Assembly: GCA_040218415.1 (NCBI GenBank)
Contig: JAVJRN010000060.1
Location: 1 to 64,000 of the forward strand
Length of the DNA: 64,000 nucleotides
Reading direction: 5' to 3'
Source: JAVJRN01 sp040218415
GTDB taxonomy: Bacteria; Bacteroidota; Bacteroidia; Cytophagales; Cyclobacteriaceae
In this document: positions 27,701-34,960 of the stretch, in pieces
Position numbering within the stretch: position 1 is the first letter of the stretch
How the letters are laid out: each line of letters starts with the position of its first letter
Program-made: the position numbers and the translations under genes
The notes under the pieces: model-generated
Seen by the model: the letters and a program-made list of their open reading frames with translations, nothing else
Told to the model about the DNA's origin: nothing
Databases searched by the model: none

Positions 27701-29383
27701 CACAGCTATGGAATAATCGCTATTTCTCAGTCCGCTGGCAGTAATCATAACCTGATTTAATTCCGACTCATCAAGTGTTACGTTCAAAATTGTAACCGAT
27801 TCTAATATCTCATAATTGTTTACCGACTCAGCAGAGATTTTATCTAGTTCCTGATTAAAAACCACGCGAATGGAATTATCCGACACTTGGTTGATATCTA
27901 CAATGGATAACGTCTGATAAGTAAAAGCAAAAGAATTAGCACTGGTTACAATAATATTCCCTTCGGTATCAGTCACATTGGAAACGGTGAGTTGATAATT
28001 CTGGTCTGAAAATCTATTTTGGAAAGTCAGTAAAACCTGCGATTTATCTAATTGAATCGCAGCATTGATAGGACTGCCTATTTCGCCATCAACTACATAG
28101 TTACTCACGTCAGTTGCTGTAGCTGTATTCAAAGGTTTATTAAAATCGACCAATAAAGATTGATTGCTCAAAACCTCACCCTTTTCCAAAAGTAAAGGAA
28201 CGACATAGTTAAACTGGATGGTTGTATCTACTAGCAAACTATTGTTCGCCTTATTATTGATGTTCGAGATACTCAAAAGATAATTGACCTCTTGGGTAAA
28301 AGAATTCTCAAAAGTAACCGTGACTTTTTTGTCATCATCACTCAGTAGGCTAGCCACGGCAGAGCCTACTCCATTATCCACAGAATAATTGCTGCTTGTC
28401 TGCGCAGAATTACGCTCTACCGTGTCATTAAATAAGATGGATAGTGTTTTATCATCGAGCGTAATTACGTTTCCAGCTGATAATACGCGATAAGAAAATG
28501 CTTTTGAAACCGTCTGATTTTTGGTCAAATTCGCTGAAACCAACAAAGTGTACTCCTGATTTTTCAATGGGGTTGATGGACTCAGGTTTATAGTTACCAT
28601 CGCTTCATTGCTTGGATTCTGCTGCACAGATTGAATGATTAGATTACCTATAGAATAATTGCCAATCATACTTGCATCAGCACCATTGAGTGCCTGATTA
28701 AAGGTAACTTCTATGGCCAGTTGATCTTGAACGGCAATATTTTCAATCCTCACTTGATCAACAGAAATCTCATCTAAGAAAAAATCATCAACCCGTGAGC
28801 TCGTGTGGTTGACAACCCATCCGAAAAAATTAGAAGTGGAATAGGTATTATCAGCTACGGTAAACTCTACCGTGAAATTTGATTGTCCGGAATGATCCGA
28901 CAAAATCGTCCAATTGCCTAAATAATCTCTTCTTACCCTAATCCTTACTTCATTATCGAATACCACAGCGCCAGAGGCCAATAATGTCCCAGAACCTCCA
29001 TCACTTCTATAAAGACTTATAAAATCATCGCCTGTTTGGCCGATTTGAATGTAGTAACCATCAACCGCTCCTTCCAGATCTGACCTATCTGATGCCAGAT
29101 AAATCCTCATTCGATTGCTGCCAGAGGGAGAACTCCCATTAATTTTTAAATAAAATTCCCAACTGGTATTGTCTATAATCACTGATGGAGTTGATAAGTA
29201 AATCTCATCTGAGCCAGACCCGTTTGTATTCAGTTGCCCATCAGTGATTTGAAAATTATCCGTTTGTCCAGACCAAACTGGATTGGATATAAACTCTCCA
29301 TCCTGAAAAGAATCGACCAATTGCCCTAAGCTTAAAAGACAATTGAAGAGTATTATGACAAAAAATGCTAGTCTTCTTGGCAT
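21713..29383 (-). CDS. Giant exported protein with Ig-like repeats, five lamin-tail domains and FlgD-like C-terminus
   Basis: This 2556-residue protein starts with a signal peptide (ending LLSLGQ). An N-terminal jelly-roll-like domain (about 22-210) is followed by about fifteen SbsA/Big_5-type Ig-like units of the pattern (I/V)x(V/I)xFNxxL. Five lamin-tail domains begin near residues 589, 1498, 1758, 2016 and 2278 with cores such as GEVIITEIMADPTP, VEIHNLSDK and GGYSLELINP. The last four recur about every 260 residues as LTD plus Ig units. The C-terminus (about 2460-2556) is a FlgD-like Ig fold (FANVTIYNQNGQFIRSL, RWDGSNEAGN, MGYYIVV). It has the look of a surface or secreted structural protein or adhesin and could be T9SS cargo, though no standard sorting signal was confirmed. 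No enzymatic motif was seen. Confidence 0.85.
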   Translation of the reverse strand: MPRRLAFFVIILFNCLLSLGQLVDSFQDGEFISNPVWSGQTDNFQITDGQLNTNGSGSDEIYLSTPSVIIDNTSWEFYLKINGSSPSGSNRMRIYLASDRSDLEGAVDGYYIQIGQTGDDFISLYRSDGGSGTLLASGAVVFDNEVRIRVRRDYLGNWTILSDHSGQSNFTVEFTVADNTYSTSNFFGWVVNHTSSRVDDFFLDEISVDQVRIENIAVQDQLAIEVTFNQALNGADASMIGNYSIGNLIIQSVQQNPSNEAMVTINLSPSTPLKNQEYTLLVSANLTKNQTVSKAFSYRVLSAGNVITLDDKTLSILFNDTVERNSAQTSSNYSVDNGVGSAVASLLSDDDKKVTVTFENSFTQEVNYLLSISNINNKANNSLLVDTTIQFNYVVPLLLEKGEVLSNQSLLVDFNKPLNTATATDVSNYVVDGEIGSPINAAIQLDKSQVLLTFQNRFSDQNYQLTVSNVTDTEGNIIVTSANSFAFTYQTLSIVDINQVSDNSIRVVFNQELDKISAESVNNYEILESVTILNVTLDESELNQVMITASGLRNSDYSIAVEGLLNASKNATAEGLSSNFTFEVASTFREIVINEVMADFTVPTGNTPTAYSGEFVELYNPGSHTIRLEGFLLNSKQLPAYALASEEYVLIVDNSSEAAYSSISNLIVINDFDALSTPRDSVILRDQFKNVVDSIYYDDNWFDDNDKADGGYSLEQINPELSCSEDNNWTATKDNSGGTPAVVNSVFSLVSDDLAPALREFEIIGFDSIYLKFNEPIDEATLSTMGFTIDGLNPMAISYVSYTEIYLILDRPLNSEQFYTLSIQNIYDCNGNAILPTTREFYFDKKAPVLVSVRPIAFDVVALIFDEPIEESPAERESNFLLNNAVEPRSAIRQDSAINRVHLTFESDFAAGEYTIQVNNMEDTLGNTLSTTEEFTFADQFDTILVVASRIIEVDFSEFLGKSSALLTHNYSLDGSQNPLEVLFDQIDSSKVILAFPNDFRENRALTLYVQNLKDREGNPMITPAKTFVYDTRAPSIVSVFALNDSILTINFDENIDTLVASSATNYLLNDQIFPSTITFPERDKIQLEFKTKLDIEVALKLSVKNIADLFGNAFTSTRNNTFIYDPLPPRVLGVLPISTNAIRISLNEKLDYTLANNLSAYLLDGLSPSDLSVLGPDSLNYTLSFDDVRSEEKLELMINALTDQFDNTGTNYSIQVNTISPSVRQTTFLSDTSLAITFSQPMDGLAHLINYNTNGFSLDSIYAISTDSVILFSLSAFDHNDTLNLELSALKSTTDLVLQNPSQESIFDTYFQEITFLDNQTIQIGTSTNFSHLSKSIFQLNGISPSLSTLGGEEDEKIVLYFDQSIEENVSLNLSNTYFRDTYSRLIPAQTTTVKNDTQSPEIDTVRADFFNVISIEFSEKIDAISASSLPNYGLLGFGSPIAQELVTDSTINLTFAVDLEEGKEYSLRIKNVADQAGNFLLDDTISFEYKLPTLPARGEVIITEIMADPTPVLGLPEVEFVEIHNLSDKTFDLRVLTLSDPSLTVRLPQREILPGEYVVLVSNNHVDKFSSDRVVGISPFPSLGNSGDSLRLATITAIIVDEVNYSSDWYKDNLKDDGGYSLELINPEPTCPEFLNWAASNSPDGGTPGAENSIYSLMPDVEAPRISQYELKEDTLVIIFNEYMDSLSVINIVFDGYDFSSVHFDPALNLATLIFDRPVERNESYDLTLSEAKDCSGNVMEPFHVALGDGYIPVFGEVIFTEIMADPTPAIGLPEAEYLEIYNASDKSFDLDVLLISDPTRRISLPSRLVEPGEYIAIVPSSSEALFEGTNSIGVPSLPSLGNTFDSLVLSNKYDELVNEVNYTREWYRDTDKDDGGYSLELINPLSPCSGQANWIASASDRGGTPGSENAVFSLELDSLAPFIIDQQLISDRILRLIFNEDLDTSSIQTVNFTGTTFEEIIISPQNAAFIDLILSEEVVFGKRFELSISGISDCSGNVMSPTTLSFGKGRVPQFHEVLITEMMADPDPPIELPAAEFFELQNMTTDLISLAEVTLIVGDDSVQLSTIVLAPTERTILCPNSAVAAFSEFGTAHGVTGWISISNSEDYVGLVLHDQIVFDVNYTADWYEEEVDGGVSLEMKDTSNPCATSSNWSASTDVRGGTPAGSNSNSISLPDNFGPILIGLDFSSQNTIQAVFNERLSPDNLENVTVEISPLSEITTVSFETLSRSEVIVEMAANFNQNQTYNVQIGNIEDCNGNISDLESTFIYPSEDVDGGLIINEILFNPRDDGVDYVEIFNTTDEYINLKDWRLGRIQDNEISQSAIISLTNLVLKPRGYLALTTNPNAVVTQYPQSSLITMHKMSSMPTYPNTEGIVALIDQNANILDNFSYDEDYHSTLLEDEDGVSLERISFENVTNDPNNWTSASSLVDFGTPGYENSQTLNGESIAGKLTIEPKIFVPGLNGSVALQSFTTINYILSSPGMFANVTIYNQNGQFIRSLASGASLLTEGFLRWDGSNEAGNTVRMGYYIVVFELYDGSGNKEILRETVVVGR

Positions 29384-29550
29384 CTTAAATTAAATTCGCC
29401 TGAGATTAAATTTATGAAAATATAATTCTGTTATTGTTACAATCAGTTTTAATTTCTCATGATTTTAAAAAAAATGCAAAATGATGGTTCTTTATTAATA
29501 AAACTGATCATTCTCCCCAATGGTCTTATAAAAATAAGTATAATAAAAAT

Positions 29551-30543
29551 ATGAAAATTGCAGTTGTTGGAGCGACGGGTCTCGTTGGCACAGAATTACT
29601 TAGAGTATTAGATGAAAGAAATGTTCAATTTGATGAGTTGATTTTGGCAGCCTCTCCAAGGTCGGTAGGCAAAAAAATCCACTTTAAGGACAAAGAACTA
29701 ACGGTCATTTCCATGGATGATGCGGTAAATCAAGCGCCTGATATTGCTTTGTTCTCCGCAGGTGCTGGTACATCATTGGAATGGGCACCAAAATTCGCAG
29801 AGAAAGGTACAGTCGTGGTTGATAATTCTTCCGCATGGCGCATGGATGCGACAAAAAAACTCATTGTACCCGAGGTGAACGGCCATGTGATTGCCAGCGA
29901 AGATAAAATAATTGCTAATCCTAATTGCTCTACCATTCAAATGGTGCTCGCTCTTGCGCCACTTCATCAAAAATATACGATCAAAAGGGTGGTTGTTTCT
30001 ACCTACCAATCCGTTACCGGAACTGGTAAAGCTGCGGTTGATCAAATGATGAACGAAAGGGCAGGTATTGATGGCGATATGGTTTATCCTTATAAAATAG
30101 ACATGAACGTACTTCCACACATAGACGTGTTTTTGGAAAATGACTATACCAAGGAAGAAATGAAAATGGTGAATGAAACCAAAAAGATTCTTGGTGACGA
30201 TAGCGTACAAGTCACTGCAACCTGCGTAAGGATACCAACCATGGGTGGGCATTCAGAATCTGTCAATATTGAGTTTGATCAGGAGTATGATATTGCGGAA
30301 GTCAAGAACTTGTTGGCTAAAACTTCAGGAATCATTGTCGAAGATGACCCTGCCAATAACATCTACCCAATGCCAATCAACTCACATGGCAAAGATGAGG
30401 TTTTTGTTGGGCGAATCAGAAGAGATGATACTCAACCAAACACATTGAATATGTGGATAGTTGCTGATAACCTCCGAAAAGGGGCGGCTACCAATGCTGT
30501 GCAAATAGCTGAATACCTCATTGAAAAAAAGCTTGTCAAATAA
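29551..30543 (+). CDS. asd: Aspartate-semialdehyde dehydrogenase
   Basis: This 330-residue enzyme converts aspartyl-4-phosphate to aspartate-4-semialdehyde with NADPH, the branch point for lysine/diaminopimelate, threonine and methionine. The N-terminal Rossmann motif is VGATGLVGTELLRVL; the active-site cysteine lies in NPNCSTIQM (Cys126), and the family segment IPTMGGHSESVNIEF is present. Length fits the family. It is divergent from the giant protein and is followed without gap by a methyltransferase gene whose ATG directly follows its stop. Confidence 0.95.
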   Translation: MKIAVVGATGLVGTELLRVLDERNVQFDELILAASPRSVGKKIHFKDKELTVISMDDAVNQAPDIALFSAGAGTSLEWAPKFAEKGTVVVDNSSAWRMDATKKLIVPEVNGHVIASEDKIIANPNCSTIQMVLALAPLHQKYTIKRVVVSTYQSVTGTGKAAVDQMMNERAGIDGDMVYPYKIDMNVLPHIDVFLENDYTKEEMKMVNETKKILGDDSVQVTATCVRIPTMGGHSESVNIEFDQEYDIAEVKNLLAKTSGIIVEDDPANNIYPMPINSHGKDEVFVGRIRRDDTQPNTLNMWIVADNLRKGAATNAVQIAEYLIEKKLVK

Positions 30544-31734
30544 ATGTCAACTTCGCTGGATAAATTGACCAACGAAACCTTTATTAGGTTTATCCGCGAA
30601 AACGAACAAGCCGATTTAACGAAGCTTTTATTGGCCAGTAACAAGCCAAATATTGATATAAAACTAGCGGTAGATCAGATTTTAAGCAGACGAAAATCAA
30701 AAGGGAAGCTTGCTTTATGGCTGAGTCAAGAGGGGTTAATATTTCCACCTCCACTATCCATAGAGCAGGCTTCTTCTGATTTAACTGCGGCATACAAGTC
30801 TGAATTGCTTCGTGGAGATCTCCTAGTCGATCTTACTGGTGGAATGGGCGTTGACACCCTCGCCTTCGCTACTACTTTTAATCGAGTCATCTATGTAGAG
30901 CAGGATCCTTGGTTATGCGAAGTTTTTGAATATAATTCCAATAAGTTGGGACTTCACAATATTTCCATCATCAATCAACGCTCAGAAGACTATTTAAAAA
31001 CCATTGACGCAAAAGCCACATTTTACATTGATCCGGCTCGGCGTGGTAATTTTAAGCAAAAAGTTTTTCGGTTTGAAGACTGTACACCCGACCTCACCAA
31101 GTTACTTTTTCTATTAAAAGAAAAAACAGAAAGATTGTTGGTAAAAGCATCACCAATGATTGACGTAACCGAAGGAATTCGTGGGTTAAAGCACGTAGAC
31201 TTAGTGCATATATTAAGTATTAAAAATGATTGTAAAGAGGTATTATTCGACTTGCGGTTTAGTGATGTGAACAATAATCCTTCTATAAAAACCATAAACT
31301 ATACTGACCAAGGAATAGAGTCTTTCACCTTTGATTTAATCCAGCCAAAAATTGATTTAACGCGTTTTAGTGAGCCGAAAAGTTATTTGTATGAGCCAAA
31401 CGCATCAGTTCTTAAAGCTGGAGGATTTGCAAGCATTTGTGCTTCATTCCCTGTTTCTAAAATCCAACAAAACACCCACCTTTTCACAAGTGACTCCTTG
31501 ATTCAAGAGTTTCCCGGCAGAAAGTTTATTGTACTGAAGGATGGTATAACCAAGGCCGATATGGAAAAATTACTTCCTGAAAAAAAAGCCAACATCATCA
31601 CTCGAAACTACCCACTTAAGCCCGAGGAAATCAAGAAGAAATACAAATTGAAAGACGGTGGTGACCAATATCTGATCGGCTACCGTAACATGGAAAACAA
31701 GGCTAAGCTACTTGTGGCTCAGCGACTTAATTAA
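30544..31734 (+). CDS. Class I SAM-dependent methyltransferase, THUMP-like family
   Basis: This 396-residue protein has a SAM-binding core in the middle: VDLTGGMGVDTLAFA (motif I), an acidic VYVEQDP-like strand end at motif II (IYVEQDP) and FYIDPARRG at motif IV. The N-terminal helical part and C-terminal THUMP-like part match a conserved Bacteroidota group of predicted nucleic-acid methyltransferases. The substrate is unknown; RNA is a guess from the THUMP-like tail. It abuts asd and its end overlaps the convergent hydroxylase gene by 4 bases. Confidence 0.85.
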   Translation: MSTSLDKLTNETFIRFIRENEQADLTKLLLASNKPNIDIKLAVDQILSRRKSKGKLALWLSQEGLIFPPPLSIEQASSDLTAAYKSELLRGDLLVDLTGGMGVDTLAFATTFNRVIYVEQDPWLCEVFEYNSNKLGLHNISIINQRSEDYLKTIDAKATFYIDPARRGNFKQKVFRFEDCTPDLTKLLFLLKEKTERLLVKASPMIDVTEGIRGLKHVDLVHILSIKNDCKEVLFDLRFSDVNNNPSIKTINYTDQGIESFTFDLIQPKIDLTRFSEPKSYLYEPNASVLKAGGFASICASFPVSKIQQNTHLFTSDSLIQEFPGRKFIVLKDGITKADMEKLLPEKKANIITRNYPLKPEEIKKKYKLKDGGDQYLIGYRNMENKAKLLVAQRLN

Positions 31735-32465
31735 GCCTTTATTTCGTCTTTTTCCGTACGCATCCAATGATCCCAAAAGGTGAAATAGAGACCATAATTA
31801 TGATCAAAATGCTGGTGGTGCAACGCGTGATGTTTAGCACCAATGATCCACTTTCTAAAGCTGCCCTTTTTAGGATAAAAATCAACTCCTGAGTGATTGA
31901 CAATAGAACTCAGCGTCATAGCAATAAGAAGTCCAACAAGTATAAAATAATGCAACGGAACTACCACTACTATTACAGCAAGCATCAGCAATTGCAACAT
32001 TCCCTCTATCGGATGAAAGGAAAAAGCCGTCCAAGAGGAAGTAACTAAGCTTTGATGATGCACCTGATGTACCCACTTGAAAACTGACCGATGATGCATC
32101 CATCGGTGTAGCCAATAATACATGGTTTCATGGATGAATAAAGCTGCAATAATACCGAGTGGAATAGTCCAATAAGGGTATGCTGACCATTCGGCATAAA
32201 TATTTGTCATACCTTTTTTCCATAAGATCAACATAGCTGCTCCAATACAAGCAAACAACACAGAAGTAAGTAATGACCAACCTATTTCCATTAAGCGTTG
32301 ACCCTTTTTAGGGGTTTTCTGATAGACATATTTACCAGAGTTGGTCGTTCTTTCCCGACTGAATATTTGGTCAAATAAATAGGATAAAAGAAAATATCTG
32401 ATGGTAACTCCAGTAAAAAGTATTGCACTAACATACCAAAATCCTAAATCGACAAATTCCTTCAT
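31731..32465 (-). CDS. Fatty acid hydroxylase / sterol desaturase family membrane protein
   Basis: This 244-residue protein has about four membrane helices and the histidine clusters of the di-iron family: HETMYYWLHRWMHH, HQVHHQS and KHHALHHQHFDHNYG. Family members use O2 to hydroxylate or desaturate lipids, carotenoids or sterols. In Bacteroidota the substrate could be a fatty acid, an ornithine lipid or a carotenoid; the sequence does not decide. It stands alone on the minus strand, with its 3' end overlapping the convergent methyltransferase gene. Confidence 0.85.
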   Translation of the reverse strand: MKEFVDLGFWYVSAILFTGVTIRYFLLSYLFDQIFSRERTTNSGKYVYQKTPKKGQRLMEIGWSLLTSVLFACIGAAMLILWKKGMTNIYAEWSAYPYWTIPLGIIAALFIHETMYYWLHRWMHHRSVFKWVHQVHHQSLVTSSWTAFSFHPIEGMLQLLMLAVIVVVVPLHYFILVGLLIAMTLSSIVNHSGVDFYPKKGSFRKWIIGAKHHALHHQHFDHNYGLYFTFWDHWMRTEKDEIKA

Positions 32466-32652
32466 ATGCTATTGAAAGTTTACCACGAGGAAAAGATAAT
32501 GAAGAAATCAAACCCGACAGGCTTTACTCATTTATATTTTAATGTTCGGCGCTCTACATCTAACCGATTAGCAGTTCCGTTAGAAATTCTGACTTTATTC
32601 GTTTCATATTCCAAATTTGGTTCCCTGTGGAAGAGCGTTTTCTTTATTAATT

Positions 32653-33249
32653 TCAATCAAAGGAATACCTTCTCGAAAAAATGAATTTCTTAAAGAAATA
32701 TGCTGCCTCTTTTTCTCGCAAACCCCTTCTACTCAAATGCTTATGTATTTGTAGAAGTGATGTTGGTTTCATATTGGTAGTGAGTTTAAAAAAGAGATAC
32801 ATCACATTCGCAAAAACACTATGCCAGCCTTTGAAAGATTGAAAGTCGGAAACTAACCATTGGGTTTTCGGGTGGCTAAAACCAACGGCCTTGCGGATGA
32901 CTTCATCAAGTTCGCTTTCTTCGAATACATCAAGGAAGAAAGCACATATAACCCAATCAAACTTCTCTTCACAACTGAAGCGTAAGAAATCACTATTTAC
33001 AAATTCAATATTTTCAATACCTCTTAACCTCGCCTTTTCTATCATGACCTTAGATAACTCAACAAAGGTGATATGAGCTCTGGGATCTAAATGCTTCAGG
33101 TTAGCTCCTGAGCCGCCTCCAAGGATCAATACCTTTTGATTTGGCATAATGTGTTTAAAGTACAAAGACTCTGCAACATCAAGCCGGTTTCCAAAGACGA
33201 ATCGCTTTATCGAATCATAAAAAGGTGCTATCGAATCATAATTTACCAA
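32653..33249 (-). CDS. Class I SAM-dependent methyltransferase
   Basis: This 198-residue protein shows KVLILGGGSGANLKHL (motif I), an acidic motif II position in HITFVELSKVMIEKAR, and WVICAFFLDVFEE (motif IV). The closest type is the small UbiE/Methyltransf_11 kind. It overlaps the UbiA-like gene upstream by 14 bases, so the two are coupled; a prenyltransferase plus methyltransferase pair suggests a prenylated ring metabolite as substrate (inference). It terminates about 190 bases before the hydroxylase-family gene. Confidence 0.8.
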   Translation of the reverse strand: MVNYDSIAPFYDSIKRFVFGNRLDVAESLYFKHIMPNQKVLILGGGSGANLKHLDPRAHITFVELSKVMIEKARLRGIENIEFVNSDFLRFSCEEKFDWVICAFFLDVFEESELDEVIRKAVGFSHPKTQWLVSDFQSFKGWHSVFANVMYLFFKLTTNMKPTSLLQIHKHLSRRGLREKEAAYFFKKFIFSRRYSFD

Positions 33250-34045
33250 ACAGCAGGAAAATTACAGGTAGATAGAAGATCCCATCTCCAATGACTCTGA
33301 ACATCTCATTTTTTCGAAAATTAATCGGTTTGGTATGAAGGACGAGCAATACAATGTTCATGGAAATTAGCATCAAACCTAAATTTAAACTTACAGTTAA
33401 TAGAAAAATAGCTATTCCTAACCCAACAAATATTAAGGCTACAAGCAGTCTTTTCGCACCTGTAAATCCCAATTTTTGTACGATCGATGGGAAATTGTCC
33501 TTTTCATCACTACTCAGATCATACAGGGAAAACACGATTAAATTAGATAATGCGATGAAAAGCAGACTAATATAGATCAGAATATCAGGCGTTTCGAGGT
33601 GCTCTAGAAGAGTAAAAGGCACCAAAAATATACCAGAAGCATATCCTATGGCAATTAACAATTCCTTCACCCAAAATTCAGGAACAAACTTGACAATGGC
33701 TAAGTACACCAGGCTTAATATGGATAGGATCGCTCCATTTATCAAAACAACAACAGGTAGAAAAGGCAATAATAGGAAAGCGATAAGCAGTGCAAACAGA
33801 CAGAGCGAAGAAAGCAGCTTGAAATGGTCTTTGTAGAACTGATGCCTCAGAGAGTGAAAACCCGTTTTACGACGACTATCAATGATATGGTCGAGTAGGT
33901 AAATAACCCATACGGCCAATCCCAACTCCACATACGTAAAAATAGGTATGTTAAGCCTATAGAAATTATTGAGATAGAGTAAAAAGCAAATGGCTCCCAA
34001 GACAATGTCTAATGAGAGCCATCTAAAATATGTATAAACCAGCAT
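33236..34045 (-). CDS. UbiA-like prenyltransferase family membrane protein
   Basis: This 269-residue protein has about eight predicted membrane helices. It carries two aspartate-rich sites in the positions expected for UbiA enzymes: YLLDHIIDSRR (D-x3-D) near residue 51 and YDLSSDEKDN (D-x3-D) near residue 173. UbiA enzymes transfer polyprenyl groups to aromatic rings; the divergence here is high, so another product is possible. It begins 16 bases after atpG, with a small hairpin over its start, and overlaps the downstream methyltransferase. Confidence 0.7.
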   Translation of the reverse strand: MLVYTYFRWLSLDIVLGAICFLLYLNNFYRLNIPIFTYVELGLAVWVIYLLDHIIDSRRKTGFHSLRHQFYKDHFKLLSSLCLFALLIAFLLLPFLPVVVLINGAILSILSLVYLAIVKFVPEFWVKELLIAIGYASGIFLVPFTLLEHLETPDILIYISLLFIALSNLIVFSLYDLSSDEKDNFPSIVQKLGFTGAKRLLVALIFVGLGIAIFLLTVSLNLGLMLISMNIVLLVLHTKPINFRKNEMFRVIGDGIFYLPVIFLLFGKL

Positions 34046-34059
34046 CAGGAAATCCTGAT
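34044..34059 (-). promoter_or_regulatory. Small hairpin over the UbiA-like start codon
   Basis: ATCAGG-AAAT-CCTGAT is a perfect 6-bp stem with a 4-base loop between the atpG stop and the start codon at 34043-34045, two bases of which pair in it. It could dampen translation of the downstream gene relative to the atp operon. Confidence 0.3.
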
Positions 34060-34060
34060 A

Positions 34061-34954
34061 TCAACCTCCCTTCGAGAGTGCCTCTGCACCACCGACAATC
34101 TCTAGAATTTCCTTAGTAATTGCCGCCTGTCTTGTTCTGTTATAAGTCAATTTCAATTCTTTGAGCAACTCACCGGCATTATCCGTAGCTTGATCCATAG
34201 CCGTCATTCTAGCACCTTGTTCTGATGCATTTGATTCCAATAATGTTTTATAGAATTGAATTTTCAACGATTTTGGAATGATCTCTGCAAAAATAAATTC
34301 TTGAGATGGTGAAAAAATATAATCTGATGAATCATTAGAAGATGTTTCCTCACTTATTAAATTTTGAATTGGAAGAAGCACCTCATTGTTCACGACTTGT
34401 GTAGCCACGTTTTTGAACTCATTATAGACAATTTCTACTTTGTCATAATGGCCATCAATAAACCCTTCCATCGTAAATTCTGCAGCTTCCAACGCATTGA
34501 GAAAAGTAAGATTTGACATTAAATCTTGATAAGTATCAATGATATTATAGCCTCTCTTCTTAAAGTACTCGTAAGATTTCTTACCTATCGGCATAATGGT
34601 AAGATCACCCGCAGCTTCCTGTGTGTTGTACTTTTCAGCAATAAGTGCCTTAGTGAATTTAAAAACATTACTATTAAAAGCTCCACACAATCCCCTATCA
34701 GAAGATACTACCACCAATAGCACTTTTTTCTCGTCTCTTACTTCAGCATAAGGATTTTCAATGGCATCTTTATCGATACTGGCGGACACATTGCTGATGA
34801 TAGCCGATAACTTATTGGCATATGGCCGCATTTGTGTAATTCTATCTTGAGCGCGTCTCAACTTGGCAGCCGCCACCATTTTCATGGCTTTAGTGATTTG
34901 CTGAGTCGAAGTTACCGACTGAATTCTACCTTTTACTTCTTTAAGATTTGCCAT
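34061..34954 (-). CDS. atpG: ATP synthase F1 gamma subunit
   Basis: This 297-residue subunit forms the central rotor shaft. The N-terminal helix (LKEVKGRIQSVTSTQQITKAMKMVAAAKLRRAQ) and the C-terminal helix (TRQAAITKEILEIVGGAEAL) are the conserved coiled coil; DRGLCGAFNSN is also typical. It is the last gene of the atp operon, 6 bases after atpA. Confidence 0.97.
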   Translation of the reverse strand: MANLKEVKGRIQSVTSTQQITKAMKMVAAAKLRRAQDRITQMRPYANKLSAIISNVSASIDKDAIENPYAEVRDEKKVLLVVVSSDRGLCGAFNSNVFKFTKALIAEKYNTQEAAGDLTIMPIGKKSYEYFKKRGYNIIDTYQDLMSNLTFLNALEAAEFTMEGFIDGHYDKVEIVYNEFKNVATQVVNNEVLLPIQNLISEETSSNDSSDYIFSPSQEFIFAEIIPKSLKIQFYKTLLESNASEQGARMTAMDQATDNAGELLKELKLTYNRTRQAAITKEILEIVGGAEALSKGG

Positions 34955-34960
34955 CTTTAA

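Noticed and set aside
29773..30252. Minus-strand frame of 159 codons inside asd
   Set aside because: It is antisense to a clear enzyme gene and has no recognisable protein features.
31731..34059. Carotenoid or menaquinone pathway cluster
   Set aside because: A hydroxylase-family gene, a methyltransferase and a UbiA-like gene are suggestive, but no diagnostic carotenoid or men gene is present.
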